Below, piece after piece: positions 15,475-23,991 of a stretch of 64,000 nucleotides of DNA. This DNA comes from JAFKFH01 sp017307375 (lineage in GTDB: Bacteria > Pseudomonadota > Alphaproteobacteria > Ferrovibrionales > Ferrovibrionaceae). Within the stretch, counting starts at the first letter, position 1; every line of letters begins with the position of its first letter. The notes under the pieces are model-generated. The model saw nothing but the letters and a program-made list of their open reading frames with translations. It made no database searches and was not told where the DNA came from. The stretch lies in assembly GCA_965229335.1 (NCBI GenBank), contig OZ245874.1, forward strand, positions 3,906,001 through 3,970,000. The letters run 5' to 3'. Made by a program: the position numbers and the translations under genes.

Positions 15475-16993
15475 GGGCATCCTCGCCATGGCCGGCCATA
15501 TGCCGGCCGATCTCGGTCGGCCGGGTTCCCGCGACCGCGGTTTCGTGCACGATGCGGCCGGCGAACATGACCGCGATACGGTCGGCCAGTTCGAACAGTT
15601 CGTCGAGGTCTTCCGAAATCAGCAGCACCGCGGCGCCGAGGTTGCGCGCCTCGATGATCTGGTTGTGGATTTCGGCCACCGCCTGGAAGTCGAGGCCGAA
15701 GACCGGATTGGCGACGATCAGCAGCGACGGCGGTTCGCCCAGTTCGCGGGCGAGCACGGCGCGCTGGATGTTGCCGCCCGACAGCGCCTTGATCGGGGCG
15801 AGCGGCGAGGGCGTCTTGACCCGGTAGCGGCTGATCAGGCCGGTCGCGGCCTCGCGGAAGGCCGACGGCTTCAGCCACGGCCCGCGCGCGTAGGGCGCGA
15901 TGTCGAAGCGGCGCAACCCCATGTTCTCGGCGACGGTGAGGTTCGGGGCGCAGGCATTGCGCAGCGGCTCTTCCGGTAGCAGGGCGATGCGATGCCGCCG
16001 GATCTGGTCGCGGCGGGCGTGGAAGGGCTTGCCGTCGACCAGGATCTTGCCGCCGGTTGCCGGCCGCTGGCCGGCCAGCACCTCGACGAGTTCGCGCTGG
16101 CCGTTGCCGGAGACGCCGGCGATGCCAAGGATTTCGCCGGCCCGCACCTCGAGCGACAGCCCGCGCACGGCCGGCTGGCCGCCATCATCGAGAGCCGAGA
16201 TGCTGTCGATGCGCAGGCGCACGGCACCAGCGGGCTGCTCGTTGCGCGATTTCGGCTGGGGCAGCGCGGCCTCGCCGACCATCATCGCGGCCATCCGGTC
16301 GGTATCGAGCTCGGTGACCAGCCCGCCGCCGACCAGCTTGCCGCGGCGCAGGACACTGACTTCGTCGGCAAAGGCCATGACCTCGCGGAACTTGTGCGTG
16401 ATCATCAGGATGGTCAGCCGGCCGGCACGCGTCATCCGCTGCAGCAGGCCCAGGACCTCGTCGGCTTCGGCCGGCGTCAGCACCGAGGTCGGCTCGTCCA
16501 GGATCAGGAAGCGGCGATCGAGATAGAGCTGCTTCAGGATCTCGACCTTCTGCTTCTCGCCGGCCGCCAGGCTCGAGGCGACGCGGTCGAGCGGCACCTT
16601 GAACGGCATCTGCGCGAGGAAGGCTTCGAGCCGCGGCCGCTCCTTGCGCCAGTCGATCACCGCCGGCAGGTCGGGCTGGGCCAGTACCAGATTCTCGGCG
16701 ACGGTCATGTTCGGGACCAGCGTGAAATGCTGGTAGACCATGCCGATCCCGAGGCCGTGCGCCTGGCGCGGATTGGCGATTTCGCGCTCGCGGTCGCCGA
16801 CGATGACCTGCCCTTCCTCCGGGCGGTAATAGCCCATGATGCATTTGACCAGCGTCGACTTGCCGGCGCCGTTCTCACCCAGCAGGGCGTGGAAGGAACC
16901 GGGGCGGACGCGGATGGTGACGTCGTCGAGGGCGACGAAATCGCCGAACCGCTTGGTCATCGCGACCGCTTCGATACCCAGCGCGCCGGTCAC
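15461..16993 (-). CDS. ABC transporter ATPase, duplicated, BmpA-system type
   Basis: 510 residues from a GTG that overlaps the biuH stop (GTGA). Two ABC domains: the first has Walker A 'GENGAGKST', a signature 'LAAGEKQ' and Walker B 'LILDEPTSVLTP'; the second has the degenerate Walker A 'GVSGNGQRE' and signature 'LSGGNIQ', as is normal for the carbohydrate/nucleoside (CUT2, BMP) class. It energises the two permeases encoded upstream in the same operon. The solute is inferred from the co-encoded hydrolases to be a urea-like or amide nitrogen source. Confidence 0.92.
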   Translation of the reverse strand: MTGALGIEAVAMTKRFGDFVALDDVTIRVRPGSFHALLGENGAGKSTLVKCIMGYYRPEEGQVIVGDREREIANPRQAHGLGIGMVYQHFTLVPNMTVAENLVLAQPDLPAVIDWRKERPRLEAFLAQMPFKVPLDRVASSLAAGEKQKVEILKQLYLDRRFLILDEPTSVLTPAEADEVLGLLQRMTRAGRLTILMITHKFREVMAFADEVSVLRRGKLVGGGLVTELDTDRMAAMMVGEAALPQPKSRNEQPAGAVRLRIDSISALDDGGQPAVRGLSLEVRAGEILGIAGVSGNGQRELVEVLAGQRPATGGKILVDGKPFHARRDQIRRHRIALLPEEPLRNACAPNLTVAENMGLRRFDIAPYARGPWLKPSAFREAATGLISRYRVKTPSPLAPIKALSGGNIQRAVLARELGEPPSLLIVANPVFGLDFQAVAEIHNQIIEARNLGAAVLLISEDLDELFELADRIAVMFAGRIVHETAVAGTRPTEIGRHMAGHGEDAHEAA

Positions 16994-17670
16994 GACACGG
17001 CCTCGATCAACTGGGCCGAGCTGGCCACCGCCCCGAACACGCCACCCTGCATCTTGATCATCTTCAACGCCGCCTCGTGATTGCCGCGATCTGTCGCGGC
17101 GCAGCAATCGGACAGCAGCAGGCATTCGTAGCCGCGGTCGTTGGCCTCGCGCATCGTCGTGTGGACGCAGACGTCGGTGGTGATGCCGGTCAGGATGATG
17201 TTGCGGATACCGGCGCGCTGCAGCAGCAGGTCGAGGTCGGTGGCATAGAAGCTGCCCTTGCCCGGCTTGTCGATGATCGCCTCGCCTGGTCGGGGCGCCA
17301 GTTCGGGAATGATCTCCCAGCCCGGCTCGCCGCGTACCAGGATGCGGCCGCAGGGGCCGTCGTCGCCGATGCCGGCGCCGATCTGCCGCGACCGCCAGCG
17401 CTTGTTGGCCGGCAGGTCGGCCAGGTCGGGCCGATGGCCTTCGCGCGTATGCAGGATGGTGAAGCCGCGCGGCCGCAACGTTTCCAGCACGTCGGCGATC
17501 GGCTGGATCGGCGCGCGGGTCAGGCCGATGTCGTAGCCCATGCGGTCGACATAGCCGCCCGGTCCGCAGAAATCGGTCTGCATGTCGATGACGATCAGCG
17601 CGGTGATGGCGGGATCGAGGCGCCCGTCATAGGGCCAGGCGTAAGGATCGGCGGCGACGGTTCTGCTCAT
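16990..17670 (-). CDS. biuH: Biuret amidohydrolase
   Basis: 226 residues, ATG overlapping the amiF stop (ATGA). The sequence follows the BiuH of Rhizobium leguminosarum bv. viciae 3841 closely as I know it: 'ALIVIDMQTDF', 'CGPGGYVDRMGYD', 'HTREGHRPDLADLPANKRW', 'DKPGKGSFYATDL' and 'GITTDVCVHTTMREAND'. The triad is Asp29, Lys135, Cys168, with the same spacing (106 and 33 residues) as that enzyme. It hydrolyses biuret to allophanate and ammonia; AtzF, encoded divergently, would take allophanate further. Cytosolic. Confidence 0.93.
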   Translation of the reverse strand: MSRTVAADPYAWPYDGRLDPAITALIVIDMQTDFCGPGGYVDRMGYDIGLTRAPIQPIADVLETLRPRGFTILHTREGHRPDLADLPANKRWRSRQIGAGIGDDGPCGRILVRGEPGWEIIPELAPRPGEAIIDKPGKGSFYATDLDLLLQRAGIRNIILTGITTDVCVHTTMREANDRGYECLLLSDCCAATDRGNHEAALKMIKMQGGVFGAVASSAQLIEAVS

Positions 17671-18674
17671 TGCTGGTCGCGTCCTCCACGATAGAGCCGT
17701 TCCGGTGCGGCAAAGCCGCAGGAGGTGCCGTCGGTCACGGCGACCTCGTCCTCCCAGGGCAGGCGGTAGCGGCCGGCCGCCAGGTCGTGCATGTAGGTGT
17801 AGGGGCAGTCGCCCGCGCCGCCCTTGACGGCGACATAACCGCGATGGCCGAACTGGTAGATATTGTTCTCGACGCCCCACAGGCGCCGTGCCTCGCGCAC
17901 CAGGTCCGGGCGGATCTCGGCGGTGACGATCTCGTCGGCGAGGCCGTTGCCCTGGACCATGATCGTGCCATCGAAACTGCAGATCATCGCCTCGCCCATC
18001 GAATTGAACGTGCCGTCGCTGCCGGCGAGGCAGACGCTGGCCGTCGCCATCAGGTTGCAAAAGGCGTTGGCCTGGTTCGTGACGGTCCAGGCGTGGCGGA
18101 TCGGCGCGGTATAGCCGGCGGTGCGCAGCATGATCTCGGCCCCCTTGTAGGCGCATTCGCGCGCCATCTCGGGGAACATGCCGTCGTGGCAGATGATCAG
18201 CGCCAGCCTGGAACCGTTGGGTCCGTCGCAGACGGGGATGCCGATATCGCCGGGTTCCCAGGGTTCGACCGGCACCCAGGGATGCAGCTTGCGGTAATAG
18301 AGGCGGATCTCGCCCTCGGCATCGATGATCAGGCCGCTGTTGTAGGGATTGCCGCCCTCGTTCAGCTCCATGATCGAGAAGCAGCCCCAGATCCGGTGCT
18401 CGGCGCAGGCGGCGCGGAAGGCCGCGACCTCCGGCCCGTCGACCCGGCACATGATCGCCGGGTTGGTGTCCATCGTCAGGCCGTGCAGCGCGTATTCGGG
18501 AAAGACCACCAGATCCATCGTCGCCGAGGCGCGCCGCGCCTTGGCGACCAGCGCGCAGATCCGCGCGGTCTGACGCGCCAGGTCGTCCGGGGTCACGACG
18601 AGCGGCAGTTGCAGCTGCACCAGCCCGATCACGACGCCGTGGGGTGACTTGTTGAGACCGCCCAGGCCGCTCAT
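17667..18674 (-). CDS. amiF: Formamidase (nitrilase superfamily, AmiF type)
   Basis: 335 residues with the complete nitrilase-superfamily triad: Glu60 ('LVVFPEYALHGL'), Lys129 ('LYYRKLHPW') and Cys162 ('LALIICHDGMFPE'), plus Glu137. The long C-terminal part ('NNIYQFGHRGYVA', 'YKxPWED'-like 'YRLPWEDEV') follows Helicobacter AmiF, which hydrolyses formamide to formate and ammonia. The close relative AmiE takes short aliphatic amides, so the exact substrate is open. It lies between the second permease (10-base gap) and biuH (4-base overlap), so it belongs to the nitrogen-scavenging operon. Confidence 0.88.
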   Translation of the reverse strand: MSGLGGLNKSPHGVVIGLVQLQLPLVVTPDDLARQTARICALVAKARRASATMDLVVFPEYALHGLTMDTNPAIMCRVDGPEVAAFRAACAEHRIWGCFSIMELNEGGNPYNSGLIIDAEGEIRLYYRKLHPWVPVEPWEPGDIGIPVCDGPNGSRLALIICHDGMFPEMARECAYKGAEIMLRTAGYTAPIRHAWTVTNQANAFCNLMATASVCLAGSDGTFNSMGEAMICSFDGTIMVQGNGLADEIVTAEIRPDLVREARRLWGVENNIYQFGHRGYVAVKGGAGDCPYTYMHDLAAGRYRLPWEDEVAVTDGTSCGFAAPERLYRGGRDQQ

Positions 18675-18684
18675 CTCCGTCTCC

Positions 18685-19617
18685 TCAGTTGGTGACGCCG
18701 AGTTCGCCGGGCGCGCCGGCCAGCGTGCGGCGGGGCGAGCAGGCGATGATCATCACGGCCAGGGTCAGCGCATAGGGCAGGGCGTTGAACAGGTAGTAGC
18801 CCTGCGTCACCCCGACCGACTGCAGTGCCGGGCCAAGCGCCCCCGCCCCGCCGAACAGCAGCGAGGCATAGAAGCAGCCCATCGGGTTCCAGCGCGCGAA
18901 GATCACCAGGGCGACGGCGGTGATGCCCTGGCCGCTCGACAGCCCCTCCGACCAGCTGCCGGGATAGTAGAGCGACAGGAACGCCCCGCCGACGCCGGCC
19001 AGGAACCCGCCGGCGGCCGTCGCCCAGATACGTGTGGCGATGACCGGGAAGCCGAGGGCGCGGGCGGCATCGGCGCTGTCGCCGACCGTGCGGACGACGA
19101 GGCCCAGCCGGGCATTCTTCAGCCACCACAGCATGACCGGGGCGCAGATCACGCCGATCACGAACAGCACGTTGATCTTCAGCGCCGCCTGCACCTGCGG
19201 CAGGTTGCTCCACCAGCCCAGGTCGATCGCCGGCAGGCCGGGTGCCTTCGGCTGGATGTAGGGCTTGCCCAGGAAGAAGGCGAGGCCGGTGCCAAGCAGC
19301 ATCAGCCCGATGCCGACGGCGATGTCGTTGACCCGCGGCAGCGAGCAGATCGCCCCGTGCAGCAGGCCGAACAGCAGGCCGGCAAGACCCGCGACCAGCA
19401 CCCCGGCCCAGGGCGAGCCGGTATGCAGGGCGGTGGCATAGCCGCTCATCGCCCCCATGATCAGCGTGCCTTCGAGGCCGAGATTGATCCGACCTGCCCG
19501 TTCGGTCAGGCATTCGCCGAGCGAGACGAAGAGGAACGGGGTCGAGACGCGGATGGCGCCGCCGATGACGGCGAGCGGTACGCCCCACCAGCCCAGGGCC
19601 TCGGCAGCGTTGCTCAT
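18685..19617 (-). CDS. ABC transporter permease, BmpA-system type (second)
   Basis: 310 residues, about eight membrane helices, BPD_transp_2 family. Typical motifs are 'ERAGRINLGLEGTLIMGA' near the N-terminus and 'GFPVIATRIWATAAGGFLAG'. The ATG overlaps the stop of the first permease gene by 4 bases. Such YufQ-like permeases pair with a YufP-like partner and a BmpA/PnrA binding protein, classically for nucleosides; here the gene context points to a condensed urea or similar. Confidence 0.92.
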   Translation of the reverse strand: MSNAAEALGWWGVPLAVIGGAIRVSTPFLFVSLGECLTERAGRINLGLEGTLIMGAMSGYATALHTGSPWAGVLVAGLAGLLFGLLHGAICSLPRVNDIAVGIGLMLLGTGLAFFLGKPYIQPKAPGLPAIDLGWWSNLPQVQAALKINVLFVIGVICAPVMLWWLKNARLGLVVRTVGDSADAARALGFPVIATRIWATAAGGFLAGVGGAFLSLYYPGSWSEGLSSGQGITAVALVIFARWNPMGCFYASLLFGGAGALGPALQSVGVTQGYYLFNALPYALTLAVMIIACSPRRTLAGAPGELGVTN

Positions 19618-20687
19618 GCCGGCCTCCTTGCCGCGACCAGGCTGGGCAGGCGCCAGCGGATGCGGCCGTACATCGTTTCGCTGGCGAGAATGGTGACGAA
19701 CAGGATGCCCTGCAGCACCAGCACCGCGGCATCGGGCAGATCGAGGCGGCGTTGCAGCAGCCCGCCCGAGGCGCCGATGCCGCCGATCAGGATCGCGACC
19801 GGAATGATCGCCAGCGGATTATGCCGGGCCAGGAACGACACCAGGATGCCGGTGAACCCGTACCCGACCAGCAGCGAGGCATTGGCCTGGCCGTGGACCG
19901 CCGCGACCTCATAGAGACCGGCGAGGCCCGCCGCCGCGCCGCCCAGCGCGCAGACCACGAGCACGTAGCCGCCGAGGCGCAGCCCGGCCAGCCGCGCCGC
20001 CTTCTGGTTGTCGCCGATCAGCCGGATGGCAAAGCCGATCGTGGTCCGCTCGATCAGCACCCAGAAGGCAAGGCACAGCAGGACGCCGGTGACGAGGCCC
20101 CAATGCACGTCGAAGCCGGGGATCGCGCCGATCATCGCGTCGTCGGCGATCGGCGGCGTCGACGGTTTGTTCAGCGACGCCGGATCGCGCAGCGGGCCTT
20201 CGACCAGATGATTGAACAGGGCGATCGCGATGTAGACGAGCAGCAGGCTGGCGATGGTTTCGTTGACCCCGCGCCAGTAGCGCAGCGCGCCGGCCAGCGC
20301 GACCCAGGCCCCGCCGATCACCGCGGCCGCCACTGCCATGACCGTCACGGTGACCATGCCGTTCGCACCGTCGAGGGCATGGCCGACCGCGGCGGCCGCA
20401 AGGCCACCCAGCGCCAGCGCCCCCTCGGCGCCGATGACGACGAGGCCGGCACGGGCGGGCAGGGCCGTGCACAGCGCGGTAAGGATCAGCGGCGCCGAGC
20501 GCAGCAGCGAGTTCTGCCAGGAGAAAGCCGATCCGAAGGCACCTTCGAACATCAGGCCGTAGGCGGCGAACGGGTCGACGCCATAGATGGCGACGAAGGC
20601 GCCGAACAGGACCAGGGCAAAGACGATGGCAAGCACGGGGATCGCCACCGCGTCGATCGTCGCCGCCCAACCGTCGGATCGGGTCAT
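19614..20687 (-). CDS. ABC transporter permease, BmpA-system type (first)
   Basis: 357 residues, multi-spanning, BPD_transp_2 family, YufP-like. It has 'CTALPARAGLVVIGAEGALALGG'-type sequence (the EGA/EGQ motif), then 'GVNETIASLLLVYIAI' and 'RLIGDNQKAARLAGLRLGG' as the cytoplasmic coupling loop. It follows the binding-protein gene after 124 bases that contain a strong hairpin, which may lower its expression compared with the binding protein. Confidence 0.92.
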   Translation of the reverse strand: MTRSDGWAATIDAVAIPVLAIVFALVLFGAFVAIYGVDPFAAYGLMFEGAFGSAFSWQNSLLRSAPLILTALCTALPARAGLVVIGAEGALALGGLAAAAVGHALDGANGMVTVTVMAVAAAVIGGAWVALAGALRYWRGVNETIASLLLVYIAIALFNHLVEGPLRDPASLNKPSTPPIADDAMIGAIPGFDVHWGLVTGVLLCLAFWVLIERTTIGFAIRLIGDNQKAARLAGLRLGGYVLVVCALGGAAAGLAGLYEVAAVHGQANASLLVGYGFTGILVSFLARHNPLAIIPVAILIGGIGASGGLLQRRLDLPDAAVLVLQGILFVTILASETMYGRIRWRLPSLVAARRPA

Positions 20688-20751
20688 GCTGTCATCTCCT
20701 TGTTGCCCCGCTGCTGTCGCATCGCAGTTCCGACCGATCGCCTGCCGGCCC

Positions 20752-20785
20752 GACCGTCACCCCGGCAAATGCCGGCGTGACGGTC
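20752..20785. repeat. REP-like palindrome between binding-protein and permease genes
   Basis: Outer arms of 9 bases (GACCGTCAC / GTGACGGTC), one mismatch, inner arms of 5 bases (CCGGC / GCCGG) and an AAAT loop. This is the layout of palindromic repeats often scattered through alphaproteobacterial genomes. In an operon it could shield the upstream binding-protein mRNA. A perfect 12-base palindrome (GGGCGATCGCCC, 20794-20805) lies between it and the bmpA stop. Confidence 0.6.
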
Positions 20786-20811
20786 CAGTCCAAGGGCGAT
20801 CGCCCGAGACG

Positions 20812-21930
20812 TCAGGCCAGGGCGCCCAGGACGCCTTCGACCAGGTAGTTCATGCTTTCCAGCCGCAGGTCGGTCTGGCCCTGCTCCTGGCCGGCCGGGA
20901 TGACCACCGCGCCCTTGTTGTCCTTCAGCGGGCCCTTGAAGATGACGAAGCCGGAATCGAGGAAGCGCGCCTTGACCGCGTCGGCCTGCTTGCGCGCCGC
21001 CTCGCCCACCGCAGGACCGTAGGCGGAGGTCTTGACCAGGCCTTCCTTCAGGCCGCCGCGGACGAGGTTCGGGATCGGCTTGCCGGTCTTGACCGCGTCG
21101 ACCATCGACGTGAACAGTCCCGACCAGGCCCATTCGGCGCCGGTGAGGTATCCCTTGGGCGCCAGCGGCGCCTGGTTGACGTGGTAGCCCGAGCAGAACA
21201 CGCCGCGGCGCTCGGCCGTCTCCATCACCACCTTCGGGCTGTCGACGTGGCAGGTGAGGACGTCGACGCCCTGGTCGATCAGGCTGTTCGACGCCTCGGC
21301 CTCCTTGACCGGCAGCGACCAGTCGCCGGTGAAGATCACCTGCGTCGTCGCGTTCGGATTGACCGACCGCGCGCCCAGGGTGAAGGCATTGATGTTGCGC
21401 AGGACCTGCGGGATCGGCTTGGCGGCGATGAAGCCGAGCTTGCCGGTCTTCGAGGTATGGCCGGCGACGATGCCGGCGAGATACTGGGCTTCGTCGATGT
21501 AGCCGAAATAGCTGCCCGCATTCTTGGGCGCGCCCTCGGTCCACAGGCCGCCGCAATGTTCGAAGCGCACGGCGGGATACTTCTTCGCCAGCTTGAGCAT
21601 ATGCGGGTTGTAGTAGCCGAACGAGGTTGGGAACAGCAGCTTGGCGCCGTCGAGGTTGATCATGCTCTCCATCGTCTTCTCGACGGCGATGGTCTCCGGC
21701 ACTTTCTCCTCTTCGACGACCTTGACGCCCGCCAGCTTCTTCAGCGCCGCGGCGCCCTCGGCCTGGGCCTGGTTGTAGCCGTAGTCGTCGCGCGGCCCGA
21801 CATAGATGAAGCCGACGACGAGGTCGGCGGCGAAGGCGCGGCCGATCGGCAGGCCGGTGGCGGCAAGCAGGCCGCCGGCGGCAGCGCCGCGCAACAGGGA
21901 CCGGCGGGACGGCGTGGTGAAATTGGTCAT
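20812..21930 (-). CDS. BmpA/PnrA-family substrate-binding protein, Tat-exported
   Basis: 372 residues from the ATG at 21930, with a GGGGAG ribosome site. A twin-arginine signal ('SRRSLLRGAAAGGLLAAT', then 'GRAFAAD' as the cleavage region) is followed by the BMP fold: 'VGFIYVGPRDDYGYNQAQA', 'ESMINLDGAKLLFPTSFGY', 'YLAGIVAGHTSKTGKLGFI'. It is the periplasmic receptor for the two permeases and ATPase downstream. BMP proteins usually bind nucleosides; members next to amide hydrolases may bind other planar nitrogen compounds. First gene of the operon, with a sigma-54-like element about 50 bases upstream. Confidence 0.92.
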   Translation of the reverse strand: MTNFTTPSRRSLLRGAAAGGLLAATGLPIGRAFAADLVVGFIYVGPRDDYGYNQAQAEGAAALKKLAGVKVVEEEKVPETIAVEKTMESMINLDGAKLLFPTSFGYYNPHMLKLAKKYPAVRFEHCGGLWTEGAPKNAGSYFGYIDEAQYLAGIVAGHTSKTGKLGFIAAKPIPQVLRNINAFTLGARSVNPNATTQVIFTGDWSLPVKEAEASNSLIDQGVDVLTCHVDSPKVVMETAERRGVFCSGYHVNQAPLAPKGYLTGAEWAWSGLFTSMVDAVKTGKPIPNLVRGGLKEGLVKTSAYGPAVGEAARKQADAVKARFLDSGFVIFKGPLKDNKGAVVIPAGQEQGQTDLRLESMNYLVEGVLGALA

Positions 21931-21980
21931 GGCATCTCCCCTCGTCTGGACGTGAGCCTTTCGCGGCTGCAGCATGACGA

Positions 21981-21996
21981 TGCAGGTTCGATGCCA
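21981..21996 (-). promoter_or_regulatory. Sigma-54-like promoter of the bmpA-to-biuH operon
   Basis: Read on the minus strand: TGGCATCGAACCTGCA. It has GG and GC separated by exactly 10 bases, and matches the TGGCAC-N5-TTGCA consensus at most positions. A transcript would start near 21970, about 40 bases before bmpA. It is almost identical to the element facing atzF. Confidence 0.6.
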
Positions 21997-22076
21997 GACG
22001 CCGAACCGCCGAAATCCAGCCACCGGGCGCCGTTCGAATACCAGATTTGATGAAAAAATAGGCGATATGGTGCGCA

Positions 22077-22091
22077 ATGTATGCAATACAT
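22077..22091. promoter_or_regulatory. Candidate GntR/FCD operator, site 1
   Basis: ATGTATGCAATACAT: arms ATGTAT/ATACAT around 3 bases; the minus strand contains TTGCATACA. It lies between the two divergent sigma-54-like promoters. FCD-type GntR proteins bind short dyads of this kind, and the regulator is encoded two genes away. Confidence 0.5.
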
Positions 22092-22137
22092 CGCCCGGTG
22101 ACTGAGCAGACGCGGCCTGCCGCCTGCCACCTGGTGA

Positions 22138-22154
22138 TGGCACCAAACCTGCAA
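22138..22154 (+). promoter_or_regulatory. Sigma-54-like promoter of atzF-gntR
   Basis: TGGCACCAAACCTGCAA, with GG and GC separated by 10 bases. A transcript would start near 22164, and the GAAGGAGT ribosome site and ATG (22192) follow directly. Spacing and position fit a nitrogen-regulated promoter. Confidence 0.6.
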
Positions 22155-22191
22155 TGGTCAGGGTAAAATCGTCGACTGAAGGAGTACCGAC

Positions 22192-23979
22192 ATGTCCACG
22201 CCGATCGACAGCCTCGACATCACGAGCCTGCGCGCACTCTATCGCAGCGGCGCCGCGACGCCGGTCGACGTGATCCGCGCGGTGCGCGCGCGCATTGCCG
22301 CCCGCGGCGACGACAAGGTCTGGCTGCACCTGCCCGACGAGGCCGAGGCGATCGCGCGGGCCGAAGCGTTGAGGGCGCGCGGCAACGCGGACGATCTGCC
22401 GCTCTACGGCATACCCTTCGCGATCAAGGACAACATCGATGTCGCGGGCTGGCCGACGACCGCCGCCTGCCCCGATTTCTCCTACGTCCCGGCGGTTTCC
22501 GCGACCGTCGTCGCGCGGCTGGAGGCAGCCGGCGCGCTGGCGGTCGGCAAGACCAATCTCGATCAGTTCGCCACCGGCCTCGTCGGGGTGCGCTCGCCCT
22601 ACGGCGCGCCATCCTGCGTCTTCGATCCGGCCTATGTCTCGGGCGGATCCAGTTCGGGCTCGGCCGTTGCCGTCGCCGCGGGCCTCGTCTCCTTCAGCCT
22701 CGGCACCGACACGGCCGGGTCGGGGCGGGTGCCGGCGATGCTCAACAACCTCGTCGGCATCAAGCCGACACGCGGTCTGATCCCCACGACCGGCGTGGTG
22801 CCCGCCTGCAGGTCATTGGATTGCGTCTCGATCTTCGGCCTCGCCACCGCCGATGCGCTGGCCGTGCTCGATGTCGCGAAGGGCTTCGATGCCGGCGACA
22901 TCTATGCCCGGTCCGAAGAGCCGGAACTCGCCCTGGTCCGGCCGGGCCGCTTCCGCTTCGGCGTGCCGGCGGCCGAGGCGCTCGAGTTCTATGGCAATAC
23001 CGATGGGCCGGCACTGTTCGCCGCCGCGGTCGCGCGGCTGGAGCGGATCGGCGGCACGGCCGTGCCGATCGACTTCGGCCCGTTCCGCGAGACGGCCTTG
23101 CTGCTTTACGAAGGCCCATGGGTCGCCGAACGCGTCGCCGCCATCGAGGATTTCTTCCGCGATCACGCCGACAGCCTGCACCCGGTCACGCGCGCCATCT
23201 ATGACGGGGCGGCCGGTCGCAGTGCGGTCGAGGCGTTCAAGGGGCTCTATCGCCTGGAGGCGCTCAAGCGGCGCTGCGCCGCCGAGATGGCGAAGGTCGA
23301 CTGCCTGCTGCTGCCGACGGCGCCGACCAACTATACCCATGCCGATCTCGCGGCCGAACCGATCCGGTACAATTCGAATCTCGGCCACTACACCAATTTC
23401 ATGAACCTGCTGGACATGAGCGGCATCGCCTATCCGGCCGGCTTCCGGCCGAACGGCCTGCCTTTCGGCGTCACCCTGGCCGGTCCGGCCCTGGCCGATG
23501 CCCGGATTGCCGCCATTGCAGCGGCGGCTCATGCGGATCTCGGCGGGCTGATGGGCGGCACCAGCACCTCGCTGCCACCCGTCGGTTGGGCCGAGGCGGA
23601 GCCGGCAGGGCTGCAGATCGCGGTGGTCGGGGCCCATCTGTCGGGGCAGCCGCTGAACGATCAACTCACCAGCCGGGGAGCAACGCTGGTCGCCAGCCGG
23701 CACACGGCGCCGACCTATCGGCTCTACGCCATGGGCCCGCGCCCTGGCCTGATTCGTGTCGCCGAGGGGGGCGCGCCGATCGCGCTGGAAGTCTGGTCGG
23801 TGCCGGCCGAGGCCGTCGGCGGCTTTCTGGCACTGGTGCCGCCGCCGCTTGCGATCGGTTCGGTCGAACTCGATGACGGATCCTGGGTGAAGGGCTTCGT
23901 CTGCGAGGGCATCGGCATCGTCGGCGCCGAGGATATTACGGCGTATGGCGGATGGCGCGCCTGGCGGGAGAGGCGCTAA
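22192..23979 (+). CDS. atzF: Allophanate hydrolase
   Basis: 595 residues. The N-terminal amidase-signature domain carries the triad Lys79 ('GIPFAIKDNID'), cis-Ser153 and Ser177 in 'SGGSSSGSAVAVAAG' and 'GTDTAGSGRVPA'. After about residue 460 comes the AtzF C-terminal domain ('IAVVGAHLSGQPLNDQL', 'SWVKGFVCEGIGI'). It hydrolyses allophanate to ammonia and carbon dioxide, finishing the biuret, triuret, cyanurate and urea-carboxylase routes. No urea carboxylase gene is near, so allophanate from BiuH or AtzE is the likely supply. It is 12 bases upstream of the GntR gene and divergent from bmpA. Confidence 0.95.
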   Translation: MSTPIDSLDITSLRALYRSGAATPVDVIRAVRARIAARGDDKVWLHLPDEAEAIARAEALRARGNADDLPLYGIPFAIKDNIDVAGWPTTAACPDFSYVPAVSATVVARLEAAGALAVGKTNLDQFATGLVGVRSPYGAPSCVFDPAYVSGGSSSGSAVAVAAGLVSFSLGTDTAGSGRVPAMLNNLVGIKPTRGLIPTTGVVPACRSLDCVSIFGLATADALAVLDVAKGFDAGDIYARSEEPELALVRPGRFRFGVPAAEALEFYGNTDGPALFAAAVARLERIGGTAVPIDFGPFRETALLLYEGPWVAERVAAIEDFFRDHADSLHPVTRAIYDGAAGRSAVEAFKGLYRLEALKRRCAAEMAKVDCLLLPTAPTNYTHADLAAEPIRYNSNLGHYTNFMNLLDMSGIAYPAGFRPNGLPFGVTLAGPALADARIAAIAAAAHADLGGLMGGTSTSLPPVGWAEAEPAGLQIAVVGAHLSGQPLNDQLTSRGATLVASRHTAPTYRLYAMGPRPGLIRVAEGGAPIALEVWSVPAEAVGGFLALVPPPLAIGSVELDDGSWVKGFVCEGIGIVGAEDITAYGGWRAWRERR

Positions 23980-23991
23980 AGTCCGGCCGCC

